A stretch of DNA of 64,000 nucleotides from Oscillospiraceae bacterium. Lineage in GTDB: Bacteria; Bacillota; Clostridia; Oscillospirales; Ruminococcaceae. Shown here piece after piece: positions 1-8,769 of this stretch. Below the pieces are notes generated by a model. The model had not been told where the DNA came from. It saw only the letters and a program-made list of their open reading frames with translations, and ran no database searches. The stretch is from contig JAFLUG010000003.1 in NCBI GenBank assembly GCA_022508885.1, forward strand, positions 1-64,000. Direction: 5' to 3'. Position 1 is the first letter of the stretch. Every line of letters starts with the position of its first letter. The position numbers were made by a program, and so were the translations under genes.

Positions 1-1
1 C

Positions 2-1129
2 AGCGACAGCAGGCTTTCCAAAATGAATATGCCCGCGCTTTCCGACGAGCAGAGCTTAATGGACAGCGCGCTTGCTTCGATTTACAACAAAAGCGAACAG
101 GGCGGCTTCGGAAACGGCAAAGGCGCGGGTCACGGTCCGTCAAGTCCGCAGATATCGCGTTGGCTGGGAGATGTGCGCACGCTGTTTGATAAGGAGCTTG
201 TGAAGATAATCCAGAATGACGCTATGGCGCGCTGCGGATTAAAACAGCTTATTTTCGAGCCTGAGCTTCTCGAAAACACCGAGCCGGACATTTCCCTCGC
301 GTCAGCTATCCTTACCTTAAAGGATATGATACCAAAGCGCTCGAAGGACAGCGTCCGCGCGTTCATAAGAAAAATAGTTGAGGATATAAACAAGCTTCTC
401 GAGCAGGACATAAGGCGCGCCGTGACCGCCGCGGTAAACAAGCGCGAGCATTCGCCCATCCCTTCGGCCTCCGCGCTCGACTATAAGATGACCATCCGCC
501 GTAATCTGAAACACTGGTCTCCCGAGCTTAAAACGATAGTCCCCGAGCATTTTTATTTCTTCGAGCGCGCCGCGACCTCAGCCGCAAATAAATGGACGAT
601 AATTCTTGACATCGACCAGAGCGGCTCTATGGGCGAATCGGTGATCTATTCGTCAGTGATAAGCTGTATTCTCGCGAGCATGTCGTCGCTTAAAACACGG
701 GTCGTCGCTTTTGATACGAATATCATCGACCTCACAGACAAATGCTCCGACCCCGTTGATCTGCTCTACGGATTTCAGCTTGGCGGCGGTACGGATATTG
801 ACAAATCGGTGGCTTATTGTCAGCAGTTTATTGAAAATCCCCGTAAAACGCTGTTTTTCCTTATTTCCGATCTTTACGAGGGAGGAAACCGCGCGGCGTT
901 TATCCGGCGCATGGAAGAGATAAAAGGCTCCGGCGCTACTGTCGTATGCCTGCTCGCGCTTGCCGACGGAGGCAAGCCGTATTATGACGAAAGCGTTGCG
1001 AACAAGCTTGCGGGGTTTGGAATACCTTGTTTCGCGTGCAGTCCGCAAAAGCTACCCGAGCTGTTGAATCTTGTGCTTAAAGGGCATGAGCTGTCAGAGT
1101 TTACAAAAAACGCGGAGAAAAACGGCTGA
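2..1129 (+). CDS. VWA (CoxE/YehP-like) domain protein, 5' end cut by window edge
   Basis: The reading frame is open from base 2, so the true start probably lies outside the window; the first internal ATG is at 23 and has no good ribosome binding site. The C-terminal half is a von Willebrand factor A domain with a complete MIDAS metal site. Counting from the ATG at 23, this is D198-Q-S200-G-S202, a Thr in GGGTD near 259, and an Asp in LISDLYEGG. The N-terminal half is helical and charged. Family knowledge: such CoxE/YehP-type proteins are usually encoded beside a MoxR AAA ATPase and often a SWIM-type protein, so partners are expected to the left. It is the last gene of its unit, because a terminator follows at 1167. 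Class is secure; the biological role is not known. Confidence 0.8.
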   Translation, partial: SDSRLSKMNMPALSDEQSLMDSALASIYNKSEQGGFGNGKGAGHGPSSPQISRWLGDVRTLFDKELVKIIQNDAMARCGLKQLIFEPELLENTEPDISLASAILTLKDMIPKRSKDSVRAFIRKIVEDINKLLEQDIRRAVTAAVNKREHSPIPSASALDYKMTIRRNLKHWSPELKTIVPEHFYFFERAATSAANKWTIILDIDQSGSMGESVIYSSVISCILASMSSLKTRVVAFDTNIIDLTDKCSDPVDLLYGFQLGGGTDIDKSVAYCQQFIENPRKTLFFLISDLYEGGNRAAFIRRMEEIKGSGATVVCLLALADGGKPYYDESVANKLAGFGIPCFACSPQKLPELLNLVLKGHELSEFTKNAEKNG

Positions 1130-1166
1130 CATCTGATAATCATTAATTTTAATCGTTTATGTGTTG

Positions 1167-1200
1167 AAAAACGCTCTCGGAATCGTTCCGGGAGCGTTTT
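1167..1200 (+). terminator. Rho-independent terminator after the VWA gene
   Basis: A 15-bp stem with one G-U pair (AACGCTCTCGGAA / TTCCGGGAGCGTT core), a TCG loop and a run of T. A GTG inside it is in frame with the downstream chemoreceptor, but it lies upstream of that gene's promoter and is not its start. Confidence 0.85.
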
Positions 1201-1313
1201 ATATAAAAATTTTATCCGGAAGATTAATCAGGTTGGTTATTTTGAACACTTATAGTAATTCACAAATACTATTGTGCTTCTGCACAATTTTTTTGTATAA
1301 ATTTAATAATTTA

Positions 1314-1342
1314 TTGACAAGTTGCCAAAAAATGTGTATAAT
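1314..1342 (+). promoter_or_regulatory. Perfect consensus sigma-A promoter for the chemoreceptor
   Basis: TTGACA at 1314-1319 and TATAAT at 1337-1342, separated by 17 bp. Transcription would begin near 1349. This rules out the in-frame ATG at 1341 (inside the -10 box) and supports 1401 as the start of the next gene. Confidence 0.85.
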
Positions 1343-1400
1343 GAAATATAGGATCATATCTGCTTTATGTCTGTATTTTCATACGGAGAAAGAGGTTTCT

Positions 1401-3326
1401 ATGTCAAGAATTGGATTAAAGCTGGTTGCGGTTTTTATGGCGGGTCTGATTGTCGCGGTGGCAACGGTAAATACGATAGCTATGTTCATGGCGGCGTCAA
1501 TGCTCAGAACTGTAGTCGAGACACAGAATATTTCCGGTCTCGCAACTGTTCAGTCTGAGCTGTCCGAGGAGATATTTGAATTGGAAGCGTTTATAGAAAT
1601 GATGGACGCTTTTGATTACACGCTTCCGGGCAACGGAGAAGACGCCGACACATTCTGGGATACTTCATACGGAAGCGACAGCGAGTACGGCGCGTTTTTT
1701 GATACTGACGGCAATATTTACTGGCAGTCGGAAAATTACAGCAGTGCGGATTTTGACCTCAGCAGAGCGCTTAACGGCGGCTGGAGGGGATTTGTTGACG
1801 ATTCCGCAATGGGATTGGCTCTTGAAGTCTGCATGCCTGTCGAGCGTGACGGTACGAAAATCGGCGCCGCGCTTTTAGGGCTGTACATAAGCAATGATTG
1901 GCTTGATGAGCGTAAAGAGGAAACGGGCTTGGAGCTCACCGTCTTCAAGGGTGATGTCCGTTTCAGCACTACGCTCAACGATGAAAACGGAAACCGCGTG
2001 ACAGGGACAAAGATGGCTGAAAATATCGCTAAAATAGTGCTTACTAACGGAGAAAGCTATCACGGAGAGGCAAGTATACTCGGGCAGAATTATTTTGTGG
2101 CATATGAGCCTTTGCCCGATATTGACGGTAATATCATAGGCGCGTATTTTGCGGGTACATCTTCCGCGGAGACTGACGCGATGAAAGCCCAACTTATCAT
2201 CAGCACAATAGTGGCGGCGCTGATAGTTGCGGCACTGTCGGTGGCAGCGATAACGATAGTAAACAAAAAGGTCCTTATCGATCCTATCAGGGAAGCAAAC
2301 AAGCTCGCCGAGGACATGAGTCTCGGACAGCTTCGCAAGCAAAGCACAGACTTCAAGTTCGGCAACGATGAGCTCGGAGACTTTGTGCGCCGTCTTGACT
2401 CCACCAAGAATCAGCTCAACAGCTATATCGGCGACATAAATTCCACCCTTTCGGATATGGCGACCGGAGACTTTACTGTTCAGCCGCAAGTAGAATATCT
2501 CGGTGATTTTACCGAGATAAGTGAGTCCTTTGATAAGATAGAGGAGTCTATCAGCGATATAGTAGGAAGCATCGTAAGTTCTTCACATGATGTCAAAAAC
2601 GGCGCCGAGCAGATCGCCGAGGGTTCTCAGACACTCGCTGACGGTACTGTTCAGCAGGCGGCGGCGGTAGAGGAGCTGTCCGCTTCGATAAACGATATTG
2701 CCGAAAAGGTTCAGCGCAGCGCGCAGAACGCTGCCGAGGCAAGTAAAATTTCCATGCAGACCTCCGATAAAATTACTTTCCAGAACAACGAGGTCAAGAG
2801 TATGCTGGGGGCAATGGACGAGATAAAGGAAAAATCAGACCGTATACAAAACATCATTCAGGCTATCGACGATATTGCTTTCCAGACCAATATCCTCGCG
2901 CTCAACGCCGCGATAGAGGCGGCTCGCGCGGGTGCCGCGGGCAAGGGCTTTGCAGTAGTAGCCGACGAGGTAAGAAACCTTGCCGCAAAAAGCGCGGAAT
3001 CGGCCAAACAGACCGGCGAGCTTATAAACGCTACCATTGACGCTGTAAACAAGGGGACTGTCATTGCGGAAAGCACTGCCGAAACAATGAAGCAGGTAAC
3101 AGAACTTGCGGTTCAGACCAATTCGTATATCAGCGACATAACCGCCGCGACCGAGGAACAGACACAAGCAATTTCGCAGGTAAAGGTAGGTATTGACAAG
3201 ATCTCGCAGGTGGTAAATCAGAACTCCGCGACAGCCGAAGAAACTGCCGCTTCCTGCCAGGAACTCAACGCTCAGTCGTCTACTCTGGAAAATAATATCA
3301 GGAGATTTACGGTAAAAGATATATGA
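1401..3326 (+). CDS. Methyl-accepting chemotaxis protein with Cache-type sensor
   Basis: Transmembrane chemoreceptor of 641 residues. It has an N-terminal membrane helix (about 8-30), an extracytoplasmic Cache-like sensor (about 31-263), a second helix rich in Ile/Ala/Val (about 265-288), a HAMP linker, and a long signalling coiled coil. The hairpin tip is unmistakable: [20 protein letters not shown] followed by [13 protein letters not shown]. It would control CheA/CheW. No che or fla gene is in the window, so partners are elsewhere. The start at 1401 follows AGAGG and lies downstream of its own promoter; longer in-frame starts lie upstream of, or inside, that promoter. The ligand cannot be told from the sequence. 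There is no C-terminal CheR-docking pentapeptide. Confidence 0.95.
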   Translation: MSRIGLKLVAVFMAGLIVAVATVNTIAMFMAASMLRTVVETQNISGLATVQSELSEEIFELEAFIEMMDAFDYTLPGNGEDADTFWDTSYGSDSEYGAFFDTDGNIYWQSENYSSADFDLSRALNGGWRGFVDDSAMGLALEVCMPVERDGTKIGAALLGLYISNDWLDERKEETGLELTVFKGDVRFSTTLNDENGNRVTGTKMAENIAKIVLTNGESYHGEASILGQNYFVAYEPLPDIDGNIIGAYFAGTSSAETDAMKAQLIISTIVAALIVAALSVAAITIVNKKVLIDPIREANKLAEDMSLGQLRKQSTDFKFGNDELGDFVRRLDSTKNQLNSYIGDINSTLSDMATGDFTVQPQVEYLGDFTEISESFDKIEESISDIVGSIVSSSHDVKNGAEQIAEGSQTLADGTVQQAAAVEELSASINDIAEKVQRSAQNAAEASKISMQTSDKITFQNNEVKSMLGAMDEIKEKSDRIQNIIQAIDDIAFQTNILALNAAIEAARAGAAGKGFAVVADEVRNLAAKSAESAKQTGELINATIDAVNKGTVIAESTAETMKQVTELAVQTNSYISDITAATEEQTQAISQVKVGIDKISQVVNQNSATAEETAASCQELNAQSSTLENNIRRFTVKDI

Positions 3327-3384
3327 TGCCGAGCAATTTCAACAATTGACAAATTGAGTTGTAAAGGTCAGACACTCAAAACAA

Positions 3385-3409
3385 AAAAGCCCTGCCATGC
3401 AGGGCTTTT
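3385..3409. terminator. Bidirectional terminator between convergent genes
   Basis: A perfect 11-bp stem (AAAAGCCCTGC / GCAGGGCTTTT) with loop CAT, flanked by A-run and T-run. It serves the chemoreceptor on plus and the serine hydrolase operon on minus. Confidence 0.85.
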
Positions 3410-3453
3410 ATTTTACGTTCATCCGCTGTATGCTGTCGGATTGCTCAGCTTTA

Positions 3454-5301
3454 TCAGATGTTCCAGAACACATACATTTCGAAATAAACTATTGCAGTTA
3501 TCGGCAGCACACAACCCACTGTATTCAGAATATAACGAATATTGAATGCCTTTTCCTGTTTTTTTGAAACCATGAAGAAAACCGAACCTACCGCGGATAC
3601 TGCGCAAACAGCAACGCAAAGCATTTGTACAATGCCTAAGACGGCACCTGCCGCGAAAGGTATTCCCGCCTGATTGGTCTGAAATACAACATATGTCGAG
3701 ATCAACGCCAAAACCGAAACTATTCTTGCGATCTGTCCCGCTGTCATTATCGCGGCGCCATCGTAAGCAGTCTGTCTGTTATGCTTCTTCAGTTTGAGCC
3801 GGATAAGCAGAAGGTACACTGCCGCCGCCGCCATCAGCAGATACAGTGTGAATAAACAAAGCTCAATAAGATAAAAGCTGTCGTTTATCATATCCATAGA
3901 CGTCATTTGAACTCCGCTGTTGCCGTCAGGGTATATTTTCGAGCCCGCAAGCATTCTCTCTCCCGCATATTCTATCATATATACGCCGCTGCCTAAATCA
4001 TACGCTTCTCCTAAACTATTCGCCGACATTGCCGACAGATAGGGGATAAATTTAAGCATTCCGCGATAGGTAGAGCGTGCTGACAGAAAATAACCGCTCA
4101 GGTTAGCTTTCTGATACGTTCCCGAAGCGTATTTTTCAGGCGAGAGCGTTCCGAATGCAAGCGTTGGAGTATAATACAAAAAATCGTTTCCGCCCGGCTC
4201 GTTTACCATAACTACAAGTCCCGTTTTGGATTCGGGGTCGAACATCATATTCGCTTGTCCCGCATTTGTCGCGCCGTTGTGACCGTAAGTCCTGACGGCA
4301 TTTTCATTACACCAGAAGCCGTGGGCGCAAAGCGGAATATCCGATTCGCCGTAAAAATCCGTACCCGTAAACATGAAATCCTGCGTTTCTTTGCTTTTAA
4401 ACAGAGGCGCGTCGTCGCTTATCAAAGCCTGAGCGTAGGTTATAAGGTCGCCGAGAGTGCCTGTAGCCGCGCCCGCGGGGTATGCGGGGATATAGTCAAG
4501 ACGGTTTCCGAGGTCAATGCAATTTTCCATACTAAACTGATAGCTTTTCGTTTTCTTTCGCTGTTCATACACCCACGCGCTGTCGCTGTGCGTCGGATCA
4601 AGCGCGGTGCGCTCCATTCCGAGCGGCTCGAATATATTCTCGCGGACATATTCGCAGAAATCCTGCCCCGTGATGCATTCTATCACATAACCTGCCACTG
4701 CCGCGCCATAGTTTGAATAAGCGGCTACCTCTCCGGGACGGTGTATCTGTGCAGGCTCTATCGCCTGTAATTCCTCCCCGAGCGATAATACCGCGTTTTC
4801 GTCTGTTTTCCAGATGGGTCGGGCGGTCTCCTGCCAGCCCGCGTTGTGGTTCATAAGGTTCAGCATGGTGATCGGCTCGTCATAGGACAGATGACGGAAA
4901 AATCCGTCGGGGAGATACTCTCTCACATCACGCTCGAGGTCGAGTCTGCCTTGTTCCCAGAGTTGTATCGCGCTTACCCATACCAGCGTTTTTGTAATGC
5001 TGCCCCATTCGTATACGGCGTTTTCATCGGCTGAAATGTTGTTTTTTATGTCAATTTTGCCGAAATATCCCGTGTAAATTACCTCTTCGTCTGTAAATAC
5101 GCCGACAGCGGCAGACGCAAAGGCGGGTTCGCCTTCGTTAAGCTTACGGCTGAGGCTTTCAAGCTCGTTTTTAAATTCCTCCGCGGTAATTCCAGAGGGG
5201 AGTGTTACAGAGCTTAATTCTTCGGCTTGTGCGGGAATAGCGGTCGTCAGCATAAATACCGCGAAAAGGACAGCCGTTATTTTTTTGAATATCTTTTTCA
5301 T
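3454..5301 (-). CDS. Beta-lactamase-fold serine hydrolase with C-terminal membrane helices
   Basis: Exported protein of 615 residues in the class C beta-lactamase / penicillin-binding-protein-like family (Beta-lactamase, COG1680). The N-terminus is a signal peptide ending near AIPAQA. The nucleophile motif is S101-I-T-K104, the second motif Y195-S-N197, and HNG near residue 341 takes the place of KTG. After the catalytic domain come about four hydrophobic segments (about 475-615), so the enzyme is probably anchored outside the cell. The family covers D-amino-acid peptidases, esterases and true beta-lactamases; the substrate cannot be assigned. It is the last gene of the GntR-ABC operon, 6 bp after the preceding gene, which suggests a role in the envelope or peptide-antibiotic response served by that transporter. 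Confidence 0.85.
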   Translation of the reverse strand: MKKIFKKITAVLFAVFMLTTAIPAQAEELSSVTLPSGITAEEFKNELESLSRKLNEGEPAFASAAVGVFTDEEVIYTGYFGKIDIKNNISADENAVYEWGSITKTLVWVSAIQLWEQGRLDLERDVREYLPDGFFRHLSYDEPITMLNLMNHNAGWQETARPIWKTDENAVLSLGEELQAIEPAQIHRPGEVAAYSNYGAAVAGYVIECITGQDFCEYVRENIFEPLGMERTALDPTHSDSAWVYEQRKKTKSYQFSMENCIDLGNRLDYIPAYPAGAATGTLGDLITYAQALISDDAPLFKSKETQDFMFTGTDFYGESDIPLCAHGFWCNENAVRTYGHNGATNAGQANMMFDPESKTGLVVMVNEPGGNDFLYYTPTLAFGTLSPEKYASGTYQKANLSGYFLSARSTYRGMLKFIPYLSAMSANSLGEAYDLGSGVYMIEYAGERMLAGSKIYPDGNSGVQMTSMDMINDSFYLIELCLFTLYLLMAAAAVYLLLIRLKLKKHNRQTAYDGAAIMTAGQIARIVSVLALISTYVVFQTNQAGIPFAAGAVLGIVQMLCVAVCAVSAVGSVFFMVSKKQEKAFNIRYILNTVGCVLPITAIVYFEMYVFWNI

Positions 5302-5307
5302 ATCCGC

Positions 5308-6120
5308 TCACAGCTCCTTTTCGTCATATTCAACCACCGTGCAGATATATTGGTAGATCGCCGTGAACAACGCTATCGCAATCATCACCGCGCTCAGCAT
5401 AAATCCGTCCGCCACCTGCGCAAGCTGAAGCAAGGTCGCGAGTATCGGCAGCAATATCGGAATTATTGGAAGAATACCCGCTATGGCAAGCACCGAGACG
5501 ATCAATACGCCAAGGACGATCATACCCGCGGTAAACTCCTGTCTGCGCACTTCCTTGCTTGTGCCGAAGGTGAGCGTTCCGCTGAAACCCTCGCTGCTCC
5601 TGAAGTATTTTCTGAACTCTACGGCGGTGATTATAAGACCATATGCATAGCCAAAAGAATACGTAAGATTAAACAACCCAAGTTCTGTAAACATTCCACC
5701 CGACAGCAAAGCGAAATACGCTATCCTATCAAAATTTAACGCTGCCTCTTCTCCGAATATGATGTTGTTGAGCTTGATTTTCATTGACAACAGCATAAGC
5801 AGATAGAACACCAGAAACAGCGCGGTAAAAAGTCCGACCGCCAGCGCAAACCGAGCGTTTACAAGGTCGCGCCTTTTTATCGGAATAACACTGTACATCT
5901 TCTCACTATGGTATTTCAGCTCGTTCTGAAACAGCATCGGTACGAAAAATGCTCCCATAAGCAGCGGAAATATAATTCCAAACATCGATGAAAACACAAA
6001 TCCCGTCGCAAAGCAAAAAATAAAGAAACCCACGAAAATCATTCTCATGTTGTTTTTGCCGCCGTTCATTGTGATCAGATCAACTTTTATGATGTCAAGT
6101 GTCTTTCTCATTTCTCCCAT
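5308..6120 (-). CDS. ABC-2-type membrane protein (transporter permease)
   Basis: Integral membrane protein of 270 residues with about six hydrophobic segments. It starts with an amphipathic stretch (MRKTLDIIKVDL) like that of its neighbour. It follows the second permease gene by 9 bp and begins after a strong AAGGAGG site. Together with the gene at 6130-6855 it forms the likely membrane half of the ABC exporter whose ATPase is at 6830-7708. Both resemble the membrane subunits of BcrAB/YtrBCD-type transporters in size and gene order, but sequence similarity is weak and the substrate is unknown. Confidence 0.75.
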   Translation of the reverse strand: MGEMRKTLDIIKVDLITMNGGKNNMRMIFVGFFIFCFATGFVFSSMFGIIFPLLMGAFFVPMLFQNELKYHSEKMYSVIPIKRRDLVNARFALAVGLFTALFLVFYLLMLLSMKIKLNNIIFGEEAALNFDRIAYFALLSGGMFTELGLFNLTYSFGYAYGLIITAVEFRKYFRSSEGFSGTLTFGTSKEVRRQEFTAGMIVLGVLIVSVLAIAGILPIIPILLPILATLLQLAQVADGFMLSAVMIAIALFTAIYQYICTVVEYDEKEL

Positions 6121-6129
6121 TAAACCTCC

Positions 6130-6855
6130 TTACAGCTCGCGCTTTGCGAGCCTGCTTGCGGTTATCTCGCCGAACAGCAGACAAACGCCGAGCATAACGA
6201 TGTTTATCACCGCAGCCACTATCGCCCTTCCGCCTATGTCCTCGGGCAATTTCGGCACATTTATCGGGGGAAGCATATCGTAGCTGTTAAGCACGGACAG
6301 TAAGATCGCAATCGCGGTCATAACTCCGAGCGTAATAAGGATTATTTTCATTTCGTTTTCTCTGCCGAAGATCTGCGCCAGCATTTCCATATAGGAAAAC
6401 AAAAGGCAGAAAAAGGCGAATACGCCGATTATCATAACATATATGAGAGTGGTATCTTCAAAGCTCTTCTTGATAAGCTGTACCGCCTCGCCGTCTTGGT
6501 TCGGAAGTATCTTGTACATCTTAAGATTAAACGCTATCACGGCTAAAACTCCCTCAAGCAGCTCGGACAGAAAATGCGCGAGAAAAACATACAGAAATCT
6601 TGCTCTTGTAATATTTTTGCGCTTTACGGGAAGTATGCCGTACAGCTTGTTAAAGCCGCTTTTGTCAGCAACGCTTTGCAGAGGGATAACAAATATTAAC
6701 GCAACAAACGTAATGTACGAGCTGATGAGCGGCGAGAAAAACAAACTAAGCACAAAGCAAATAACGGTGACAATGATAAATACCCTTAACGCCAGCGGCT
6801 TTGCCGTGAGGAAATCGAAGCGCATTACTTTAAGAATGTCTTTCATTCTTTTCAT
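6130..6855 (-). CDS. ABC-2-type membrane protein (transporter permease)
   Basis: Polytopic protein of 241 residues with about six hydrophobic segments and a Lys/Arg-rich cytoplasmic N-terminus (MKRMKDILKVMRFDF). The start overlaps the end of the ATPase gene by 26 bp and has an AGGAGG site inside it, indicating translational coupling. Judged by position it is one of two membrane subunits of the same exporter. Family-level naming rests on topology and context more than on motifs. Confidence 0.75.
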   Translation of the reverse strand: MKRMKDILKVMRFDFLTAKPLALRVFIIVTVICFVLSLFFSPLISSYITFVALIFVIPLQSVADKSGFNKLYGILPVKRKNITRARFLYVFLAHFLSELLEGVLAVIAFNLKMYKILPNQDGEAVQLIKKSFEDTTLIYVMIIGVFAFFCLLFSYMEMLAQIFGRENEMKIILITLGVMTAIAILLSVLNSYDMLPPINVPKLPEDIGGRAIVAAVINIVMLGVCLLFGEITASRLAKREL

Positions 6856-7708
6856 ACTTGTCCTCCTTTGCGATGTAGACCAATATCTCGTCTATGCTTG
6901 CCTTTTCGTATTCGAGGGTATCGGGTATTCCCGCGAGGTCGTCGGTTTTTATAAGCGCGTCAAAGCCGTTTCGATACGCGTGAAAGCCGATTAGCCTGCT
7001 TTTAAGCTCTGCCGGAATATCATTCTCCGCTCCCTTTATTACAGCGTAGCTTTCCGTCAGCTCATCCTTTGTCCCGGTATACCACACCTTGCCGTTATGC
7101 AGAATTGTGACATAATCCGCGATACGCTCAATATCGGCGGTGATATGCGTGGAGAACAATACTCCCCGGTTATCATTCTCAATGTATTCCGTGAGAATGT
7201 CGAGCAATTCGTCCCGAGCGACGGGGTCAAGACCGCTTGTCGGCTCGTCGAGAATGATAAGCTCCGCCTTGTGTGAAAGCGCGATCGCGATCATAAGCTT
7301 CATTTTCATTCCCTTTGAGAAATCTCCGACCTTTTTATTGTCCGGCAGGTCAAATTCCTTTAAACGGCGGAAAAACTCGCCGCTGTCCCAGTCCTTGTAG
7401 AAAGGCTTTAACTGCTGTTCGATCTGTTTTACATTCAGATGCTCGGCAAGGTACAGGCTGTCAAACACAACGCCCAGACGTTCTTTTATCTCAATGGTAT
7501 CGCTTACGCTGTCAAGTCCGAACACGGTTATTTTTCCGCTGTCGATTTTCGCCATATTAAGTATTGAACGGATAGTTGTAGTTTTTCCCGAGCCGTTTTC
7601 TCCGACAAATCCCATTATAAAGCCCTTCGGCAGCGAAAAGCTGACGTCATTCAGCGCAAAGCCGTCATACGCCTTGTTAAGACCGCTGATCTCAAGAATG
7701 TTTTCCAT
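6830..7708 (-). CDS. ABC transporter ATP-binding protein
   Basis: ATPase subunit of 292 residues with all motifs. Walker A is GENGSGKT (36-43), the signature is SKGMK (131-135, variant of LSGGQ), Walker B is LIILDEP (150-156) with catalytic E155, and the switch His is H188. The SKGM signature is typical of export-type ATPases (BcrA/YtrB/CcmA-like). It is one base-gap downstream of the GntR gene and overlaps the first permease. It should energise export of, or resistance to, an envelope-active compound; which one is unknown. Confidence 0.93.
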   Translation of the reverse strand: MENILEISGLNKAYDGFALNDVSFSLPKGFIMGFVGENGSGKTTTIRSILNMAKIDSGKITVFGLDSVSDTIEIKERLGVVFDSLYLAEHLNVKQIEQQLKPFYKDWDSGEFFRRLKEFDLPDNKKVGDFSKGMKMKLMIAIALSHKAELIILDEPTSGLDPVARDELLDILTEYIENDNRGVLFSTHITADIERIADYVTILHNGKVWYTGTKDELTESYAVIKGAENDIPAELKSRLIGFHAYRNGFDALIKTDDLAGIPDTLEYEKASIDEILVYIAKEDKYEKNERHS

Positions 7709-7709
7709 A

Positions 7710-8081
7710 TTAATCCTCCATAAATTTTTTTAGCGCCGCCATTATATCTTCATTGCTGAGTCCCGCGTTTCGCCCGTTTTTAACGGCCTTTTCAAGTCCG
7801 TCCTCCATTTCGTAGAGCATACGCTCTCGCAAGAGCTCGTTGTTTCGGGGAGCTACAAAATATCCTTTTCCGGCGACTGATACGATAAAGCCCTCGTCCG
7901 CTAAGTCGTTGTACACTCTTGTCGTGGTGATAACACTGATTTTCAGATCACGCGCAAGCTGACGGATAGAGGGAAGCTGTTCGTCCTCCGTGACGGTGCC
8001 GTCCAAGATCTGCGATTTCATCTGCTGTTCTATCTGTTCATAGATAGGCAGCTCCGATTTGTTTTTTATGATTATTTTCAT
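7710..8081 (-). CDS. GntR-family transcriptional regulator, YtrA type
   Basis: Short GntR repressor of 123 residues. It has a winged helix (residues about 8-75, with LPSIRQLARDLKISVITTTRVYNDL as recognition region) and only a small C-terminal dimerisation tail, which is the YtrA subfamily pattern. The start at 8081 is preferred over 8084 because GGAGAG lies 5 bases before it. Longer in-frame starts run into the promoter. YtrA-type regulators normally repress their own operon with ABC transporter genes, as here. A near-perfect operator overlaps the -10 box of its promoter. Confidence 0.92.
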   Translation of the reverse strand: MKIIIKNKSELPIYEQIEQQMKSQILDGTVTEDEQLPSIRQLARDLKISVITTTRVYNDLADEGFIVSVAGKGYFVAPRNNELLRERMLYEMEDGLEKAVKNGRNAGLSNEDIMAALKKFMED

Positions 8082-8098
8082 CATAACTCTCCGTTGGG

Positions 8099-8153
8099 TA
8101 TACTGTATATATTCTGATATATGCAGTATATCACAAAAAATCGAGTTTGTCAA
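8099..8153 (-). promoter_or_regulatory. Promoter and GntR operator of the ABC operon
   Basis: On the minus strand TTGACA (8148-8153) and TATACT (8125-8130) are 17 bp apart. A 14-bp inverted repeat (TATACTGTATATAT at 8099-8112 and ATATATGCAGTATA at 8117-8130, one mismatch, 4-bp centre) covers the -10 box and start site. By family precedent this is the autoregulatory binding site. Confidence 0.8.
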
Positions 8154-8263
8154 GATGTTTTTATATTTTATTTTGGATTTGCTTTAATTTCTGCCTGCTT
8201 TTCACTAAAAATTGTTTTACAACGTTTTGAGGTAAAAAAGTTGCGTTGAAGGAATAAAGTGTA

Positions 8264-8292
8264 TTGACAAATGTGTGAAAGTCTGTTATAAT
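8264..8292 (+). promoter_or_regulatory. Perfect consensus sigma-A promoter for the redox operon
   Basis: TTGACA at 8264-8269, 17-bp spacer, TATAAT at 8287-8292. It faces the flavodoxin gene. Expected start of transcription is near 8299, immediately before two TTGCNCAA boxes. Confidence 0.85.
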
Positions 8293-8302
8293 ATGGATAT
8301 CG

Positions 8303-8328
8303 ATTGCGCAATATTAAATTTTGCTCAA
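8303..8328 (+). promoter_or_regulatory. Candidate MarR/OhrR operator, two TTGCNCAA boxes
   Basis: A perfect 10-bp palindrome ATTGCGCAAT (8303-8312) contains TTGCGCAA. A second box TTGCTCAA lies at 8321-8328, 17 bp further on. Both lie in the first 30 transcribed bases, a usual place for a MarR-type block. Inferred to bind the regulator at 8770. Confidence 0.55.
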
Positions 8329-8350
8329 ATGATCAATGGAGGTAATTAAA

Positions 8351-8758
8351 ATGAAAATTGCTGTAAGATACTACTCAAAGGGCGGTAACACGAAAAAGCT
8401 TGCGGAGGCTATCGCACAGGCTGTGGGGGTTGAAGCAAAGACGACCGAAGCTAAGCTTTCCGAGGATGTGGATATCCTTTTTCTGGGAAGCTCGGTTTAT
8501 GCGGCGGGTATTGACAAGTCGGTAAAAGAGTTTATCAAAGGGATAGACGTAAAGGTAGGTAAAGTCGTTAATTTCAGCACCGCCGCTATTTTAAAATCGA
8601 CCTATAAGCAAGTAGCTAAGCTGCTGGAGGAAAAGAAGATCCCGATGGATAAAGATGAGTTCGCTTGCAGAGGTTCTTTCGCGATGATGCACAAGGGAAA
8701 GCCCGACGCCGAGGACTGCAAGGCGGCGGCTGATTTCGCGAAGAAACTCATATCGTAA
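8351..8758 (+). CDS. Flavodoxin-family protein
   Basis: Small flavodoxin fold protein of 135 residues. The FMN phosphate-binding loop is visible at the N-terminus (YYSKGGNTKKLA), followed by GSSVYAAGI and a final helix. It starts at 8351 after GGAGG; an in-frame ATG at 8336 overlaps that site and is not used. It is the first gene of an operon with an OhrR-like sensor, a radical SAM protein and a nitroreductase. It may supply electrons to the radical SAM cluster, which is inference from position. The stop overlaps the next ribosome binding site. Confidence 0.88.
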   Translation: MKIAVRYYSKGGNTKKLAEAIAQAVGVEAKTTEAKLSEDVDILFLGSSVYAAGIDKSVKEFIKGIDVKVGKVVNFSTAAILKSTYKQVAKLLEEKKIPMDKDEFACRGSFAMMHKGKPDAEDCKAAADFAKKLIS

Positions 8759-8769
8759 GGAGAATAAAG

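Noticed and set aside
1161-1400. Longer N-terminus for the first chemoreceptor from GTG 1161 or ATG 1341
   Set aside because: The GTG lies in the upstream terminator and the ATG inside a perfect -10 box; a ribosome site and signal-anchor helix support 1401.
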